64,000 nt of DNA, from positions 1 to 64,000 of the forward strand of contig NZ_JAUYRV010000002.1 of NCBI RefSeq assembly GCF_030696665.1. Direction: 5' to 3'. Positions 56,770 to 64,000 of the stretch are shown here, in pieces. Every line of letters begins with the position of its first letter. Within the stretch, counting starts at the first letter, position 1. The notes beneath the pieces are model-generated. The model did no database searches and was not told where the DNA came from. It saw only the letters and a list, made by a program, of their open reading frames with translations. The translations under genes and the position numbers were made by a program. The stretch is from Novosphingobium sp. GTDB taxonomy: Bacteria > Pseudomonadota > Alphaproteobacteria > Sphingomonadales > Sphingomonadaceae.

Positions 56770-57978
56770 ATGACTGATACGGCAACGACCCCGCAGGCAC
56801 CCGCGCGTGAGATGCGCCACTGCGCGCTGTTTGATCGCAAGATTACTTACGACAACCCGCACGAGACGATCATCCCGGTCATCCATCAAGGGCCCGCGGT
56901 GTTTTATGCCGATAACGTGTCATTCAACAAGCCGGGCTGGGTCGTGCGCCGCGCCGAGGACTTGCGCAAGATCTACGCTGACACCGAAAACTACCACAAG
57001 AGCGGCAACACCGGCTTTGCCCAGATGATCGGCGAGACGTGGGACATCATCCCGACGGAACTCGATCCACCGGTCCACACAGCCTATCGTTCCGCGCTCA
57101 ATCCGCTCTATTCGCCCAGCCAGATGATGAAGCTGGACGGCAAGGTGCGCGGGCGGGCGCAGGAATTGATTGCCCGGTTCAAGGACAAGGGCGAATGCGA
57201 ATTCGTGCAGGAGTTCGCGATCCTGTTCCCCATCACCATCTTCCTTGAAATGATCGATCTTCCGGTCGAACGGCTGGAACAGTTTCTGGAGTGGGAAAAC
57301 CAGCTACTGCGCGGAACCGACGCCAGCGTGCAAATCGCCAGCGTGCGGGCAGTGAAGGAACTGCTGATGGAAACCATCGCCCAGCGTCGGAAAAACCCCG
57401 GCGACGATCTGATCAGCAAGTGCATGACGCTTGAAGTCGATGGGCGCAAATGGAACGATCAGGAAGTCTTCGGCCACGCGTTCAACCTCTACCTCGGCGG
57501 GCTGGACACCGTGACCGCCAATCTCAGCCTGCAGTTCCGCCATCTTGCAGAGAACCCGCAGGACCAGCAGACGATGCGCGAGAACACCCCTTCGCAGAAT
57601 GTTGTGGCAGTGGAAGAACTGCTGCGCGCCTATGCCGCGGTCTCGACACAGCGGATCGTTTCAAAGGAGCACCAACTGGGTGGTCACACCCTGCTGCCGG
57701 GCGATGTCGTGTCGATGTCGACTCCGCTGGCCGGGCGCGATCCGGAAGCCTACGAAAACCCGCAGGAAGTGCGGCTGGATCGCAAGCCGATGCATGTCAC
57801 GCTGGGCCACAGCATCCATCGTTGCCTTGGCCAGCACCTTGCCCGCCGCGAATTGCAGACCGCGATCGAAGAGTTCGTGAAGGTGATCCCGATGTTCCGC
57901 TTGCAGGAAGGTTTCCGGGTTCCGTGGTTCACCGGCAATGTGATGCAGGTGAACGAACTGCCGCTGCGCTGGGGCTGA
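56770..57978 (+). CDS. Cytochrome P450 monooxygenase
   Basis: The 402-residue P450 has I-helix LGGLDTVTANLS, K-helix EELLRAYAAV and heme loop HVTLGHSIHRCLGQHLARRE. In the heme motif the first aromatic (Phe) is Leu and the second Gly is Ser, variants tolerated in some families. It has GAAGG upstream of the ATG. It is paralogous to the P450s at 4571 and 29617. It is followed by a hairpin (57989) and the convergent SnoaL-like gene. Its divergent neighbour is an MFS transporter. Confidence 0.92.
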   Translation: MTDTATTPQAPAREMRHCALFDRKITYDNPHETIIPVIHQGPAVFYADNVSFNKPGWVVRRAEDLRKIYADTENYHKSGNTGFAQMIGETWDIIPTELDPPVHTAYRSALNPLYSPSQMMKLDGKVRGRAQELIARFKDKGECEFVQEFAILFPITIFLEMIDLPVERLEQFLEWENQLLRGTDASVQIASVRAVKELLMETIAQRRKNPGDDLISKCMTLEVDGRKWNDQEVFGHAFNLYLGGLDTVTANLSLQFRHLAENPQDQQTMRENTPSQNVVAVEELLRAYAAVSTQRIVSKEHQLGGHTLLPGDVVSMSTPLAGRDPEAYENPQEVRLDRKPMHVTLGHSIHRCLGQHLARRELQTAIEEFVKVIPMFRLQEGFRVPWFTGNVMQVNELPLRWG

Positions 57979-57988
57979 TAAAGCATCA

Positions 57989-58022
57989 CCGCCCGGTGGA
58001 TCGCACAGGATCGACCGGGCGG
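57989..58022. terminator. Hairpin between convergent P450 and SnoaL-like genes
   Basis: CCGCCCGGT (57989-57997) and ACCGGGCGG (58014-58022) form a 9-bp perfect stem with a 16-nt loop. It lies 10 bp after the P450 stop and 13 bp from the SnoaL-like stop. There is no T-run, so termination could be factor-dependent. Confidence 0.55.
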
Positions 58023-58035
58023 AGATTCGCAGACG

Positions 58036-58431
58036 TCAGACCGGCACCAGTCCCGCCTGATGCAGGACCGTGGTGTCAAAGTATTGGGCAATCCGGGTAA
58101 TGGCGTCACCCTCGATGGTCGCGATCAGCAGGAACGGTGTTTCGATCACGCCGCCCGGTGTATCGCCTTCCAACGTGGCCTGCTCCACAAATCCGCCGGG
58201 ATGAAGATGCAACCGCCGGTCCTTCGTGCGCCGATTGGCGAACGTGGCCCTGCTCGCTTCCAGCAGATCGCGATAGGCTGCCTTGCTCAGTTCGACCTGC
58301 GGCTGGAAATTGTACCAGACCACCCCATCATCCGTCAGATGTGCGACCACGCGGTCAATGTCGCGCGCGTTGCACGCCGCTTCCCAACTGCGCGCAACCG
58401 CGCCCACCCGATCCAGCGCATCCCCGGTCAT
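58036..58431 (-). CDS. SnoaL-like/NTF2-superfamily protein
   Basis: The 131-residue protein has the NTF2-like pattern: AVARSWEAACNARDIDRVVA helix, HLTDDGVVWYNFQPQ, then strands with HLHPGGFVEQATLEG and ATIEGDAITRIAQYFD. Many such proteins are isomerases, dehydratases or small-molecule binders; the catalytic residues are not clear here. It overlaps the SDR upstream by 4 bp and is the last gene of the unit from 60093. Confidence 0.8.
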   Translation of the reverse strand: MTGDALDRVGAVARSWEAACNARDIDRVVAHLTDDGVVWYNFQPQVELSKAAYRDLLEASRATFANRRTKDRRLHLHPGGFVEQATLEGDTPGGVIETPFLLIATIEGDAITRIAQYFDTTVLHQAGLVPV

Positions 58432-59261
58432 GCCTCATGCCTCCATGTGCTGGCAACATGGGCTTCGAACTGGTCGCGGTTGTCGGCAACATGCGCGAAG
58501 GCCTTGGTCACGCCGCCGTCCACTCGCATGATCTGGCCCGAAACGAACCGTCCGTCTTCAGAGGCCAGCAGCGCGACCATCGCTGCGATATCCTCAGGAT
58601 AGCCAAGCTCCGGGGTCAGATGATGGCGTTCCACCATGCGGATCAGTTCCGGCTGGTTCGCGCGCGAAGCCGCCGTGGGCACCATGCCCGGCGAGATGGC
58701 GTTGCAGGTCACGCCCTGCTTGCCATATTGCGCCGCTACATAAAGCGTCAGGGCGTTCACGGCCGATTTCGATGCGGCATAGGCGGTGCGGGAAAGATCG
58801 CCAAGCAACGAGGCACCTGAACTGGTGTTGATGATCGCCCCGCTGCCCGATGCGATAAGAGCGGGCAAGGCGTGCTTGATCATCAGCATTGTGCCGCGCG
58901 TGTTCACCGCGAACGTATGGTCCCACACCTCGATGTCCATTTCGCCAGCCGCGCCATCACGGTTCAGGAATTCGGACTGCGTGGCGGCCCCGTTGTTGAA
59001 CACCACCTCCAGCTTGCCATAATGGGCCAGCGTATCGGCGATAAGCTTTGCGATGCTGTCAGGATCGCCAAGATCGACATGCAGCGCGATGGCATCGCCG
59101 CCCTCGGCCCGGATTTCCGCCGCAAGCGCCTCGGCAGGCTCGAGCAGAATGTCGGCAATCACCACCTGCCCACCCTCGGCGCACAACCTGCGCGCCGTTG
59201 CCGAACCAAGCCCGCCTGCGCCACCCGTCACGATGCAGGTCCGTCCGCTCAATCTACCCAT
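58428..59261 (-). CDS. Short-chain dehydrogenase/reductase
   Basis: The 277-residue classical SDR has the TGGAGGLGSATA cofactor motif (about residues 12-23), IADILLEPA (Asp, NAD preference), NNGAATQ, catalytic Ser in NTSSGAS and Tyr-Lys in AYAASKSAVN. The C-terminus has an additional roughly 25-residue tail. The ATG at 59261 has AGGAG 7 nt upstream and overlaps the upstream SDR gene by 8 bp. It is closely similar to that SDR (59254), notably in the middle (RGTMLMIKHALP), so the pair looks like an old tandem duplication. Confidence 0.9.
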   Translation of the reverse strand: MGRLSGRTCIVTGGAGGLGSATARRLCAEGGQVVIADILLEPAEALAAEIRAEGGDAIALHVDLGDPDSIAKLIADTLAHYGKLEVVFNNGAATQSEFLNRDGAAGEMDIEVWDHTFAVNTRGTMLMIKHALPALIASGSGAIINTSSGASLLGDLSRTAYAASKSAVNALTLYVAAQYGKQGVTCNAISPGMVPTAASRANQPELIRMVERHHLTPELGYPEDIAAMVALLASEDGRFVSGQIMRVDGGVTKAFAHVADNRDQFEAHVASTWRHEA

Positions 59262-60093
59262 TTGCGTGCTCCTCAGGTGCTGTCGGTTTGTAGGCATCGA
59301 CGCCGCCGCGCGTTTCGGCGACGTGCGGGAAATGGGTCGAAATTCCGCCATCGACCGGGATGATCTGCGCGGTAATGAACTTGCCGTCGTCGGACGCCAG
59401 CAGTGCGACCATCGCGGCCAGATCCTCGGGCCTGCCAAGGCGCGGGGTCAGGTGGTGCGACAAGTACATGTCAAGGTTATGCCCCTGATTCATCGCGGCA
59501 TTTTCAGTCACGACCAGCCCCGGCGAAACCACGTTGCAACGGATGCCCTTCTTGCCGTACTGCGCCGCAACATATTCAGTCAGCACATTGATAGCCGCCT
59601 TGGACGAGGCATAGGCAACCCGGAACAGATCCCCGCGCAGCGACGCACCCGAACTGGTATTGATGATCGAGCCGCCGCCCTGCCGGACCATATGCGGCAA
59701 AACATGCTTGATCATCAGCATCGTGCCACGCGTGTTGATGCGGAACACGCCATCCCACAAGTCGGCATCCATGAATTCGATCGCCGCGTCCCTGATCATC
59801 GTTTCCGCACGCGTATCGGCGGCGTTGTTGAACAGGACGTCGATCCTGCCAAAGCGGGCGATGGCAGCATCAATCAGCGCCGCGATGCTCGTTTCCTCAG
59901 CCAGATCAAGATAATGCACCATTGCATCGCCGCCTGCATCGCGCACCGCCTGCGCGGTCGCCTCAGCGCCGGCCAAATCGATATCGGCCAGTACGACGCT
60001 CGCCCCTTCCGCCGCCAGCCGACGCGCGGTGGCTGCGCCAATCCCGCCGCTGGTGCCGCTGATCACGGCCACTTTGCCTTCCAGTCGTTTCAT
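59254..60093 (-). CDS. Short-chain dehydrogenase/reductase
   Basis: The 279-residue classical SDR has SGTSGGIGAATA (about residues 12-23), LADIDLAGA (Asp, NAD preference), NNAADTR, catalytic Ser in NTSSGAS and Tyr-Lys in AYASSKAAIN. The 20-residue C-terminal tail (after THFPHVAETRGG) is outside the usual family end. The ATG at 60093 is used; upstream in-frame sequence has no family match. It is divergent from the AhpD-like gene at 60308. Confidence 0.9.
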   Translation of the reverse strand: MKRLEGKVAVISGTSGGIGAATARRLAAEGASVVLADIDLAGAEATAQAVRDAGGDAMVHYLDLAEETSIAALIDAAIARFGRIDVLFNNAADTRAETMIRDAAIEFMDADLWDGVFRINTRGTMLMIKHVLPHMVRQGGGSIINTSSGASLRGDLFRVAYASSKAAINVLTEYVAAQYGKKGIRCNVVSPGLVVTENAAMNQGHNLDMYLSHHLTPRLGRPEDLAAMVALLASDDGKFITAQIIPVDGGISTHFPHVAETRGGVDAYKPTAPEEHANG

Positions 60094-60307
60094 CGTGTCT
60101 CTCTCCGCGTGATTGGCGAAATGGCATCCGGGCAAGGCTTGCCCTTGCTTCTCCCTGTCGCGGTACCCCGCGATCGCACGGCCAAGGTTTGCGGCAAATC
60201 CGCCTGCCTCAACCCCGCCCGACGGCAGGTGCGAGCGGATTGAAAAAATCATGCACTATCCTGCATCCAAGAGAGAGTCCCTGAAGCACCGATGCAGGAG
60301 TGGCCAC

Positions 60308-60892
60308 ATGCCCTATCGCGTAGATATTCCCGCAGACCGTGAACCGCTGGTTCACATCCTGAACCACCTTGGCACCGAAAAGCTGGTCGACACACGTCAG
60401 CGGATGTTCCGCACGATCTACGACGCGCCCGAAACGACGCTGACCGCGCGCGAACGCGAGGGAATGCGTATTCTGGGCGCGGCACGCACCAATTGCCCGA
60501 TCTGCGCCGGAATGCGGCTGTGGCGTGATTGGCCCGGCTTTGCCGGTGGCGAAATTGCCGAGGAGTTTTATCAGAACGCCGCAGACTGCAACTACGCGTG
60601 GGAAGGCTTTACCGAGCGTGAGCGGCTGCTGATCGAATTCGCCGACCGTTTCGAGAGCGACATTGATTCGATCAACGGCGACGATGCGCTGTGGGAGCGG
60701 ATGCACGCGCTGCTGACCGAGCCGGAAATCGGCGACACCGTGCTCATGCTGGCATGCTGGGTCGGCACGGGCCGCGCGCTCAAGGCGCTTGGCATCGGCA
60801 GCGTCTGCGTGGTTCCGCCAAGCGCCGAAACGCTGGCATCGCTGCGCAATGACAAGCTGACCGAACGCGCCGATCTGATCGCGGCACAATAG
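60308..60892 (+). CDS. AhpD/carboxymuconolactone decarboxylase-like protein
   Basis: The 194-residue helical protein of the CMD/AhpD superfamily has a CxxC motif, TNCPICAGMR (Cys-63 and Cys-66). It starts MPYRVDIPADREPLV with an AGGAG 7 nt upstream of the ATG at 60308. AhpD-type proteins with the two Cys are peroxidases, whereas carboxymuconolactone decarboxylases lack them. The lack of the AhpD Glu/His pair near the motif means activity is uncertain. It is convergent with the SnoaL-like gene ending at 60936. Confidence 0.8.
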   Translation: MPYRVDIPADREPLVHILNHLGTEKLVDTRQRMFRTIYDAPETTLTAREREGMRILGAARTNCPICAGMRLWRDWPGFAGGEIAEEFYQNAADCNYAWEGFTERERLLIEFADRFESDIDSINGDDALWERMHALLTEPEIGDTVLMLACWVGTGRALKALGIGSVCVVPPSAETLASLRNDKLTERADLIAAQ

Positions 60893-60898
60893 GACGGC

Positions 60899-60930
60899 GG
60901 GCCGCGCGGGATGGAGCACTTGCGCGGCCC
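60899..60930. terminator. Hairpin between convergent genes
   Basis: GGGCCGCGC (60899-60907) and GCGCGGCCC (60922-60930) form a 9-bp perfect GC stem with a 14-nt loop, filling the 43-bp gap between the AhpD-like gene (ends 60892) and the SnoaL-like gene (ends 60936). No T-run follows. Confidence 0.6.
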
Positions 60931-60935
60931 GACCC

Positions 60936-61343
60936 TCAATCCTTCGGTGTGAAATCAATCGGCGGGAGTGACATTCCGTCCATGTATTCATCGCACCGTG
61001 TGACCAGCTGACCACGCGTGTGGAAAACCATTGCGAACGGTACGTCGGTGCGCGTGCCCGCGCCGTCGATGGAAATATCGCCCAGGCACTGCTGAAGCAC
61101 GGTATCATTGTCCATCGCGGTCAGGCGCACGGCCTTGAACTCTATCTGCATGACCTTGAGCGCATTGACCAGCATGGCAAACTCCTCATCCTTGGTCAGG
61201 TTCTTGCGCACCGTCGCGTGCCATTGGATAAAATCATCGGCGGCCACGCGCTTCATACCTTCAAGATCGCGCGCGGCCCAGAAAGCGTTCCACCGCTCTA
61301 CCGCGATGATCGAATCCGGCTTGGTGGCAATGTCGGACATCAA
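60936..61343 (-). CDS. SnoaL-like/NTF2-superfamily protein
   Basis: The 135-residue NTF2-like protein has helix VERWNAFWAARDLEGMKRVA, the core ADDFIQWHATVRK and strands CLGDISIDG, FAMVFHTRGQLV, CDEYMDG. Similar proteins are widely annotated as SnoaL-like; the reaction is unknown. The first Met at 61343 or the second at 61340 could be the start. It is divergent from the SDR at 61530, with an inverted repeat between them. Confidence 0.8.
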   Translation of the reverse strand: MMSDIATKPDSIIAVERWNAFWAARDLEGMKRVAADDFIQWHATVRKNLTKDEEFAMLVNALKVMQIEFKAVRLTAMDNDTVLQQCLGDISIDGAGTRTDVPFAMVFHTRGQLVTRCDEYMDGMSLPPIDFTPKD

Positions 61344-61411
61344 GGCGATCCCTCTTGTGGATATGCGGCAACACGCCGGGCACCCGCCATTGTAGCGCGC
61401 TGATATACAGA

Positions 61412-61478
61412 AGTTCCTGCCTCAAGACAGGGCACCTGCCAAACCGACACCGACCACGCCCTCCGACCGGTAGGAACT
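61412..61478. promoter_or_regulatory. Spaced inverted repeat AGTTCCT...AGGAACT in a divergent promoter region
   Basis: AGTTCCT (61412-61418) and AGGAACT (61472-61478) are reverse complements 53 bp apart in the 186-bp region between the SnoaL-like gene and the SDR. Each half could control one of the two divergent promoters. It is related to the GATAGGAAG sites upstream of the P450/MFS (56645) and HsaA-like (52413) genes. Confidence 0.35.
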
Positions 61479-61529
61479 GCAACTTTGATCGCATGACAGT
61501 CTGCCGCAACGAAAAAGGGAGATTTGGAC

Positions 61530-62345
61530 ATGCGCAGGCTTGAAGGCAAAATTGCAGTTATAACCGGCGGCGCAGGCGGGCTTGGGTCCGCCACTGCCGC
61601 ACGTTTCGTAAGCGAGGGCGCAACGGTGGTCGTGGCAGATATTTTCGAGGCTCGCGCCAAAGAAACGGCGCAGCGCATCGGTGGCGGGTCAATCGGCCTG
61701 CACTTCGATTGCGGAGAACCTGCGTCGATCGAGGCGGGTATTGCCGAAACAATCGCCCGCTTTGGCAAGATTGACATCCTGTTCAACAATGCTGCGGCGA
61801 CCTCGAAAGAGGTCAACATGCAGGATCGCACGGCGGTCGATATTCCGCTGGAAATCTGGGATCTTGTGATGAACGTCAACGTGCGCGGGGTGATGCTCGG
61901 GTGCAAATATGCGCTTCCGCACATGATCCAGGCAGGAAGCGGGTCGATCATCAATACCGCGTCGGATTCCGGGCTGATGGGTGACAATGTCCGCATCGCC
62001 TATGGCACGTCAAAGGCGGCCGTGATTGGGCTGACCAAGTATGTAGCGTCGCAGCACGGCCGTCAGGGCATCCGCTGCAACGCGATCCTGCCGGGGCCGA
62101 TCATCAACGACAGTCTGGCCGAGTATCCGGAACTGGTGGCGCGGATCAAGCGCCAGTCGCTGACCAGCCGCATCGGCATTCCTGCCGATATCGCCGCGAT
62201 GGCCGCGTTCCTTGCTGCCGACGAATCCGAATACATCACCGGGCAGGCCTATTCGGTCGATGGTGGCCACCTGGCCCATCAGCCGCAGATGGCCGACATG
62301 CGCGAAATCGAATCGCCAGAACTGCCGCCGGTGGACACGTTCTAG
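61530..62345 (+). CDS. Short-chain dehydrogenase/reductase
   Basis: The 271-residue classical SDR has TGGAGGLGSATA (about residues 12-23), VADIFEARA (Asp, NAD), NNAAATS, catalytic Ser in NTASDSG and Tyr-Lys in AYGTSKAAVI. It shares the QHGxQGIRCNAILPGPI segment with the SDR at 17502, and has a longer C-terminal tail (AHQPQMADMREIE). The ATG at 61530 has GGGAG 8 nt upstream; a TTG at 61524 is too close. It ends at a hairpin overlapping the GntR gene end. Confidence 0.9.
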   Translation: MRRLEGKIAVITGGAGGLGSATAARFVSEGATVVVADIFEARAKETAQRIGGGSIGLHFDCGEPASIEAGIAETIARFGKIDILFNNAAATSKEVNMQDRTAVDIPLEIWDLVMNVNVRGVMLGCKYALPHMIQAGSGSIINTASDSGLMGDNVRIAYGTSKAAVIGLTKYVASQHGRQGIRCNAILPGPIINDSLAEYPELVARIKRQSLTSRIGIPADIAAMAAFLAADESEYITGQAYSVDGGHLAHQPQMADMREIESPELPPVDTF

Positions 62346-62365
62346 ACGCGATGGAATTGTGCCCC

Positions 62366-62391
62366 GGGCGTCAGGCCTGTGTCTGACGCCC
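62366..62391. terminator. Hairpin at the convergent end of SDR and GntR genes
   Basis: GGGCGTCAG (62366-62374) and CTGACGCCC (62383-62391) form a 9-bp stem with an 8-nt loop. The right part lies within the last codons of the GntR gene (stop at 62371). It likely serves both transcripts. Confidence 0.6.
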
Positions 62392-63207
62392 AGTCGCCTT
62401 GCGCTTTCGAACCGGTGGATACGGCGTGTGGCTAAGGCTGGATTCGATGAAGGCGACGATCTTTTCGTGGTTCGCACGCCACAGGGCTGTCGCCTCGTCC
62501 ACTTTGTGTTCGATCACTGCATCCAGGAACCGGCGGTGATCTTCGTGCAAACTGCGTTCGTAACGCGCCAATTCCCGGAATGTATGGCGATAGCGCATCT
62601 GCTGCGCATAAAGCTGCGACCATGCCCGTAACAGCCATTGGTTGTCACAGCGCGAAAACAGGATGCGGTGGAACTCGTCGCGATGCCGCACATAAGCGTC
62701 CATGCTGATCTCGTCGTCGCCTACTTGCGCCAGCACACGCGACGAAATGTGATAGGCTGAAAGCAACGCGCCTTCCCACGCGAAATCGCCCAGCGCGATG
62801 GATGATTGCAGCAGCGGCAATTCAATCGTCAGGCAGGCGTCCGCCAGCTCGCGAAAGCCATCGGCCGATAGCGGTACGGCCCGAAACCCGCTGTTGCGCT
62901 CTATCGTGACCAGCCCTTCGGCAGCCAGCCGCGAAAGACCTTCGCGCGCAGCGGCCTGGCTTATGCCCAGCTCACGCTGGAGTTGAGCAATCTTGAGCCG
63001 CGACCCCGGCTTCAACCGGCATGAAATCAGTCCGGCGCGGATCTGCACATAGGCCCGATGGGTGATGCTCTGGTCGCCGCTGTCATCTGTCAGGCTGGCA
63101 CCGGTCAGGCTATCACCTGTCAAAGCGTCGCCCGACAGCGGCGACATTTCGGCAAGACTGCTCATGCCCGCACCGGGCTGTTGAAATGGTCCATCGTCAC
63201 TGGTCAT
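62371..63207 (-). CDS. GntR-family transcriptional regulator (FCD type) with repeat-rich N-terminus
   Basis: The 278-residue regulator has a GntR winged helix (VQIRAGLISCRLKPGSRLKI, RELGISQAAAREGLSRLAAE) at about residues 55-100 and an FCD-type helical effector domain, with VRHRDEFHRILFSRCDNQW including metal-ligating residues. The N-terminal 48 residues are acidic and repeat-like (GDALTGDSLTGASLTDD). The start at 63207 is the furthest one; starts at Met-15 or Met-21 would drop part of this tail. It is next to the MFS gene at 63230 (22-bp gap) on the same strand, and probably regulates it. Confidence 0.88.
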   Translation of the reverse strand: MTSDDGPFQQPGAGMSSLAEMSPLSGDALTGDSLTGASLTDDSGDQSITHRAYVQIRAGLISCRLKPGSRLKIAQLQRELGISQAAAREGLSRLAAEGLVTIERNSGFRAVPLSADGFRELADACLTIELPLLQSSIALGDFAWEGALLSAYHISSRVLAQVGDDEISMDAYVRHRDEFHRILFSRCDNQWLLRAWSQLYAQQMRYRHTFRELARYERSLHEDHRRFLDAVIEHKVDEATALWRANHEKIVAFIESSLSHTPYPPVRKRKATGRQTQA

Positions 63208-63229
63208 AGCAACAGCGGCACATGGCTTG

Positions 63230-64000
63230 TCAATGGTTGGTCACTGCCGGACGCAGACCGCTGCGCGCAAATGCGCTCGCGCCGATCCCGGCGAGCAGCG
63301 CGCAGCCTCCGAAGATCAGGAACACACCGGCAGACCCGATCGCCTGCGAAATGAACCGCGCAATGAACGGGAACGCTACCTGCACCGCAAACATCGCGGA
63401 CATCGCCCAGCCGATCCCGCGCGCCGTGTTGGTTGATGTGGCCGCAATATGCGAACTGAGGTTGGGCGTAAAAATGGCCAGCCCGCATGAAACTGCAAAC
63501 ATCGCGCCGATGAACAGCGGCAGCGATGGCGCGATCCCGGCCACAAGCAACCCCCCGCCGGTCAGCAGCAAGGTGAGCGCAAACAGGGCCTGCGCACCCA
63601 TCCGGGCATGCAGACGGCCATAATTGCTGGTCATGATCAACGACCCCACCGACATCGCGCTTAGCGGCAACGCGGCCAGGCGCGGATCGGTCACGCCGAT
63701 GGTGTGAAGGTAGAACGGCGCAAACATCGGCCCGACGTACATTACCAGACCGATGAAACCCGCCAAAACCAGCAGGATCGGCGCAACACCAAGGCCGCCG
63801 CCGGTCGGTGGGGCCACCTTGTCTGATATGCCCGGGCCGGACTTTGGCGCCGATGGCAGCGTCATCGCCATTGGCACGATTACCAGCGCCAGCGCGTGAA
63901 TGAAAAAGGGCAGCCGCCAGCCAAGTTCAGACAATGCGCCGACCGACGGGAACACCGCAATCGCCCCGACGCTGGAAAGCATGGCGTTGCGACCATACAT
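63230..64000 (-). CDS. MFS transporter, truncated by window end
   Basis: The 256-residue C-terminal part of an MFS transporter has long hydrophobic helices (ILLVLAGFIGLVMYVGPMF, ALFALTLLLTGGGLLVAGIA, IFTPNLSSHIAATS). It starts within a conserved Gly-rich helix, and the gene very likely continues beyond base 64000, so the ATG at 64000 is not its true start. It may be an efflux or uptake pump for a catabolic substrate. It is followed by the GntR gene. Confidence 0.8.
   Translation of the reverse strand: MYGRNAMLSSVGAIAVFPSVGALSELGWRLPFFIHALALVIVPMAMTLPSAPKSGPGISDKVAPPTGGGLGVAPILLVLAGFIGLVMYVGPMFAPFYLHTIGVTDPRLAALPLSAMSVGSLIMTSNYGRLHARMGAQALFALTLLLTGGGLLVAGIAPSLPLFIGAMFAVSCGLAIFTPNLSSHIAATSTNTARGIGWAMSAMFAVQVAFPFIARFISQAIGSAGVFLIFGGCALLAGIGASAFARSGLRPAVTNH

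Noticed and set aside
58428..59438. Longer SDR frame starting at 59438
   Set aside because: The added residues read out-of-frame through the neighbouring SDR gene; ATG at 59261 gives a normal SDR start.
60251..60266. ATGCA-N6-TGCAT dyad before the AhpD-like gene
   Set aside because: Five-base arms are too short to be convincing.
1..64000. Mobile element, prophage, CRISPR array or RNA gene
   Set aside because: No transposase, integrase, phage gene, spaced repeat array, or tRNA/rRNA-like segment was recognised on either strand.

Overview
The window is GC-rich, densely packed bacterial DNA, about 64 kb with some 63 protein genes, mostly in tightly spaced or 4-bp-overlapping operons. The content suggests an aerobic alphaproteobacterium, most likely Sphingomonadales. 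The reasons are a TonB-dependent receptor, many short-chain dehydrogenases, cytochromes P450, kinase-like phosphotransferases of the LvaA/ACAD10 type, glutathione S-transferases, SnoaL-like proteins, and a GC-rich hairpin repeat (two 86-bp copies). The genus is an inference. I saw no rRNA, tRNA, CRISPR array, transposase or integrase.

Layout. 1-612: tail of an unknown frame and a 5'-truncated tyrosine phosphatase. 639-5791 (-): P450, TetR, GMC oxidoreductase, aldehyde dehydrogenase. 5999-10311 (+): KstD-like flavoprotein, GST, phosphotransferase, GST. 10330-25529 (-): the central operon. Its upstream half encodes coenzyme F420 synthesis and recycling (fbiC, an SDR, fno, cofE, cofD, cofC). Its downstream half encodes two luciferase-like F420-type oxidoreductases, two SDRs, two phosphotransferases, a SnoaL-like protein, a P450 and a DapB-like oxidoreductase. 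25759-28203 (-): TonB-dependent receptor. 28502-30834 (-): P450, small ferredoxin-like-fold protein and SDR, divergent from an HxlR regulator. 31448-37798 (-): metallo-beta-lactamase sulfatase-like protein, sulfotransferase, SDR, epoxide hydrolase, extradiol-type VOC protein and alpha/beta hydrolase. 38039-44437 (+): GntR regulator, acyl-CoA dehydrogenase, MDR reductase, SDR, acyl-CoA ligase and SDR, closed by a strong terminator. 44612-50561: FAH-family hydrolase, RutE-like nitroreductase, EthD protein, TetR, 2Fe-2S ferredoxin, Rieske oxygenase, VOC protein and TetR. 50772-56534: small exported protein, HsaA-like flavin oxygenase, and an operon of two MFS transporters, a beta-hydroxyacid dehydrogenase and a MaoC hydratase. 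56770-64000: P450, three SDRs, two SnoaL-like proteins, an AhpD-like protein, a GntR regulator and a truncated MFS gene.

How the genes may work together. The set fits catabolism of a hydrophobic, probably polycyclic or terpenoid/steroid-like substrate: uptake (TonB receptor, MFS), oxygenation (four P450s, a Rieske oxygenase, an HsaA-like oxygenase), alcohol and ketone oxidoreduction (ten SDRs, GMC, ALDH, KstD-like), CoA activation and beta-oxidation-type steps (AMP ligase, acyl-CoA dehydrogenase, MaoC, phosphotransferases) and ring opening (extradiol VOC, FAH family). The substrate cannot be read from sequence alone.

The most notable feature is that F420 biosynthesis, its NADPH-dependent recycling and two candidate F420-using enzymes sit in one transcription-like unit with a P450, phosphotransferases and SDRs. 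That is uncommon for a proteobacterium and suggests a transferred, self-contained F420H2 module dedicated to one catabolic route.
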